From Nissolia schottii (taxonomy: Eukaryota > Streptophyta > Magnoliopsida > Fabales > Fabaceae), in the NCBI GenBank assembly GCA_003254905.1, contig QANU01074319.1:146382-210381 (forward strand): a stretch of 64,000 nucleotides of DNA. Reading direction: 5' to 3'. Of the stretch, positions 60,576 through 64,000 are shown piece by piece (position 1 is the stretch's first letter; each line of letters starts with the position of its first letter). The notes below the pieces were generated by a model. That model was given only the letters and a program-made list of their open reading frames with translations. It was not told the DNA's origin and searched no databases. The position numbers were made by a program, and so were the translations under genes.

Positions 60576-61321
60576 TAGGGATGTTCATTGGTCGGGTTAG
60601 CCTATATCCGAACCTGACCCTATATTTAGGCCGAGTCAATTTTGAGAACCTGGACCCGACCTTAAACCCGATAGGCCCAATCATCTTCGGGCCGAGTTAA
60701 AACCCGGGTTTAGATTTGACCAAAACGGGTCAAAATAAATTCATTAGCAAAATGTAGGTAGAAAAAAATTCATAATTGATATGCAAAATTATAGAAATTG
60801 CTGCAGAATTGCATAAATAACAGTAGAAACAGCAGAATTGCATAACAGAAACAGCAGAAATTGCATAACAGAAACAACATAATTGGATAACAGAAACAAC
60901 AGAATTGGCATAACAGAAACAGAAATTGCATAACAGAAACAACAAAATTGCATAACAGAAACAGCAAAAATTGCATAACAGAAACAGCAGAATTGGATAA
61001 CAGAAACAACAGAATTGGATAACAGAAATTCAGAATTGATATATTGCATAATTACATAAATTACAGCAGAATTGTTTAGATATTGCAGCAGAAATTACAA
61101 AATAGCAGAAATTGAAAGCATGTAAAAGAACAAAAATTGTATAATAATATGCTCCAGGCCGTCGGGTCGGGCCGGGCCGAGTGGCTCGAGGCTAAACCCG
61201 AACCCGGTATGTATTACAATCGGGTTTTTCTTTTAGTTTTTTTAAAAATCAGATCTGATTCGGCTCGAATGCTTTGGGCCGGTCCGGGTTGGCAGGCCAG
61301 ACCGGGTTATGAACACCCCTA
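60576..61321. mobile_element. Non-autonomous hAT-like element, 746 bp, with internal minisatellite
   Basis: Ends are tagggatgttca and, inverted, taggggtgttca. Flanks ggtcaaat (60568-60575) and agacaaat (61322-61329) match at 6 of 8 positions, an aged 8-bp target duplication. Both subterminal regions are GC-rich with 'ggcccgac' and 'gggtcgggccgggccg' motifs, while the interior is an AT-rich minisatellite. No transposase. Confidence 0.75.
60780..61030. repeat. ~20-bp minisatellite inside the hAT-like element
   Basis: About ten to twelve imperfect copies of 'attgcataacagaaacagca' and its variants. The three minus-strand frames over it (Phe/Cys/Leu/Val-rich) are repeat artefacts. Confidence 0.9.
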
Positions 61322-61519
61322 AGACAAATGGACTGGACTTAAACAAACAAATTTGGCCTATTTAGTATTAAGATAGGAATGACTCGCAGATTAATTCATT
61401 TATCTGCATTAAATGGACAGACTAAACATATAAAACCTAACCCACAAAAAAATTAATTTTTTAACCTGACCACATTTGGCAGTCATATACCAAACAAATC
61501 AACCTGGATGACACTTAAC

Positions 61520-61850
61520 ATTTCTAAGGAAGATCTAATTTATCAATCTATAAATCAGATTATCCACTCTTGTGAATGATACTTGTCATTTTTCTTCCTA
61601 TTTTATCTTTAAAAATGTCAAGTGTCATTCATACGAGCGAGTAGGTTGATTTGTTAAGCCTTCTAAACATTACTCAATAAGAAAAAAAAATGTTTTGGAG
61701 ATCTAATTTACCAATCAACAAATCAACCTACTCACTCTTATAAATAAAACATTAACATTTTTAACGACAAAATAAGAAAAAACAAATGACAAAGTATGAT
61801 TGATTGAAGTGGATAAATTGATTTATAAATTATTAAGTTGTTAGGTCACC
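61520..61850. mobile_element. Pair of related foldback MITEs side by side
   Basis: Two hairpin-like elements, about 61530-61665 and 61700-61848. Each starts gatctaattta(t/c)caatc and ends with its inverted partner (ttgatttgttaag; ttgatttataaattatt). The first has 'gtcatttttcttcctatttt' opposite 'aaaaatgtcaagtgtcattc'. No coding capacity. Confidence 0.65.
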
Positions 61851-61851
61851 A

Positions 61852-64000
61852 AAATTAGCGGTATAGTGAGAAGTGAATTTTGACTAAGAGTTTGTGTCGA
61901 AATGAACATTGGCGACGCAGATGGTAAGAACATTGGCGACGCGAAGGTTAGTAGCTATTGACGATAGAAAAATTGTCAAGACTTGCTAAAGAATGGGTCG
62001 CCACAGAAGAATTGTCGCAACAATAGCTATTCGGCAATAGAAGTTGCTAAAGGATAACTAAGAGAAGTTGTCGTGAGGGAGTAGTCATCGCTACAGAAAG
62101 TCAAGAGATGTCAAAGATCAAAGTGACTTAAAAATCAATTAACTAAGGCGTCGACACTATAGGTCGATGACCAAGGTAAAGCCGTCGCAAAGATGACAAT
62201 TCATCTAAGACTTGTCACAGTCACTTCATGGTAGTTGCCTCGTATTAGGCGAACATTGTGACATGATTCAAGACTTAGAGGAAATTGTGTTATCAAGTCA
62301 GTCTTATGGAGGGAACGGTTAGCAAATTTGAACACAAGAAATAACCTCTAATCCGACGTGGCCACGAGGGGGAATAACTTCCCAGATGCAAAAAGTGGCA
62401 TAACCCCTAAGGAACATGACTAATATAACCGTTGCATGTTGTGTCACACATGCAACCGTAATCAGTTGGTATTATGCGGACCACGACGGATCAAAGTGGT
62501 AACCGTTGAAAGGTTGGAGGAAGAGTGGTTATCAGAAATTGAGAGCCCTGAAACTCTATAAATACAAGGCTCTTGGGCTAAACTCTGTAACACTCCACTT
62601 TTTCCCCGCTGTTCTGAGCACCGTCTCAGGGTGCTCTTTCCCTGGCACTTGGCCTTTCGGCCATGTGTTGTCACCAATCACCACTGACACACACTAAAAC
62701 GTCGTTAATTTTAGTGCGCTATCAAATAATAATTTATAAAACTAAATCAACCCCAAAAACGTAGTAAAGGGGGCTAACCTAGGTTGTCTCTCAAGGAAGC
62801 AATTAGAACCAATTAAAATTGCAATTAAAAAGGGGGGTTTGGATTGATTAATAATAATAAAAAGAAAGCGAAATAAAAGTAAGTTAATAATGATAAAAAA
62901 AACAATATCCTGCATACGGTGTTTCTAGATCAAGGATTAATTGTCATTGGTTCCTAATTAATTATTCATAAGGGGATGTTGTTTATTAGTTGAAATCTCT
63001 AACTAATACGCAATTCACCTAAGAGACTACGATCGTCAATCCCCTAAGCATTTATCAATATAGGAATTAAAACTAAGATCTCAGCATTAAAAACCTATAT
63101 CAATTATGTTCCAATTGCACAACCTAATTAAATCTAATTAGTTTCCCAAAAAGTTCCCAAATCCTAAATCAATAAATCCTACAATCGTCAAGATCTATCA
63201 ACCTAGAATTAACCCTAACCAATAACATGCGATCGCTATATTACTAATCAAGGGCGGAACAAATCATGAATAAACATTAAGCACAAGACCTCGAATTAAT
63301 CCTAATCTAGAGTTACCGCATGCAAGATATTAAGAAACTACTCCTCCATGAGTGGAGGATAAAAACTCATAATAAATAAAGAATAAGAGAGTGGAAAAAT
63401 AATAGAGAATTAAAGTGACAAAACCTGAATGCAATAACGGTAGAAATTCGCAAATCCTTGAAGAACTAAGAATTAAGCACTACTAACATCAACCTAAAGT
63501 GCATAAAAGAAAAGAGAAAAGTGCAGAAAATAAAAGTGGAGGCTGAGTATGAAGTTCTCTCCAAGTTGTTGAGAGAGGATATTTATTTGTAGAGGATTGG
63601 CTAAAAGTGGAAGTAATTCTCGCACTTTAGCACAGCAGTCAGTAAAATCGCGATAACTTCGGCTACAGATATCGGATTGAGGTGATTCAAATCTCCAATT
63701 AAAGCTAAGAGATAGATCTACAACTTTGTAGTTGAAGTCAAATCGAGATTCAATCTCCATCCTGGCGCAAAATCCGTGGCAAAGTCAGCATTAAAAATCC
63801 TCAGCAAATCTTTGACCAAATCTTTTTGAATTTGAATTTAATCTTGAATTTATTGGTCTCAATCTTCTCTTCAAATCTCTTATTTAAAATTCATATCTTA
63901 TCAAATCTCCTTCAAATCTTCAATGATCCTCTTGACAATTTATTTTCTGTAATAAAAATAAAAAACTAAAAAAGAACAAAAGAAATCTACACATTAAATT
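61852..64000. repeat. Unclassified repeat-derived region, possibly LTR-related
   Basis: The stretch from tgttaggtcaccaaaatt (61852) to about 62690 is GC-richer and has a TATA-like box (ctctataaatacaagg, about 62552-62568) followed by 'tgtaacactcc', reminiscent of an LTR with U3 and R. A small hairpin, cactaaaa...ttttagtg, is at about 62693-62718. From 62720 to the window end the DNA is AT-rich spacer without coding domains; the minus-strand frame 63494-63760 has no recognisable family. The element, if any, runs past the window edge, and I could not find its partner end. Confidence 0.35.

Noticed and set aside
60730-61049. Three overlapping Phe/Cys/Leu/Val-rich frames that look like membrane proteins
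   Set aside because: They are the three frames of one ~20-bp minisatellite.
62693-62718. cactaaaa...ttttagtg as a CACTA transposon terminus
   Set aside because: It is a single tight hairpin with no transposase, no subterminal repeats and no 3-bp target duplication.

Overview
The window looks like an AT-rich gene/transposon mosaic from a dicot nuclear genome, most likely a legume. The evidence is split genes with GT..AG introns, a plastid-targeted gene, plant-specific families (GT14, single B-box BBX32-like, F-box/FBD) and nested plant transposons (MULE, hAT, L1-type LINE, Ty1/copia, Stowaway MITEs). The species guess is inference. One N at 29386 suggests an assembled chromosome sequence.

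Four host genes look intact. (1) A plastid FMN-binding split-barrel protein of the pyridoxamine-phosphate-oxidase family (minus strand, 5101-9079, eight exons, 403 aa). (2) A GT14 glucuronosyltransferase-like Golgi enzyme (plus strand, 22830-26536, four exons, 430 aa). (3) A BBX32-like single B-box protein (minus strand, 35720-36562, one exon, 280 aa). (4) An F-box/LRR/FBD protein (minus strand, 58491-60238, three exons, 435 aa). They look functionally unrelated.

Layout. 490-4135 is a diverged ~178-bp satellite whose monomer is itself three ~60-bp subunits; a hAT-type element with a perfect 8-bp target duplication splits it. 5.1-9.1 kb is the split-barrel gene. 9.34-17.30 kb is a decayed MULE ending about 260 bp from that gene's start codon; it carries a MuDR-type transposase relic, a plant-mobile-domain (PMD) relic and 1.3 kb of telomere-like TTAGGG repeat inside its TIRs. 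17.4-22 kb is intergenic, with a MITE, triplet repeats and an old tandem duplication. 22.8-26.5 kb is the GT14 gene. 30.1-35.2 kb holds a lone long LTR abutted by a truncated LINE. 35.7-36.6 kb is the B-box gene.

41.0-60.2 kb is an old tandem segmental duplication of the F-box/FBD locus. Copy B (54.2-60.2 kb) keeps a full gene. Copy A (41.0-53.6 kb) holds an F-box/FBD pseudogene split by a Ty1/copia element, plus a 3.4-kb insertion with 9-bp target duplications that carries an acyl-activating-enzyme fragment, itself split by a 2.4-kb hAT element holding a piece of copia gag. The last 4 kb contains a hAT-like element with an internal minisatellite, two foldback MITEs and unclassified repeat sequence. 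I saw no tRNA, rRNA or CRISPR.
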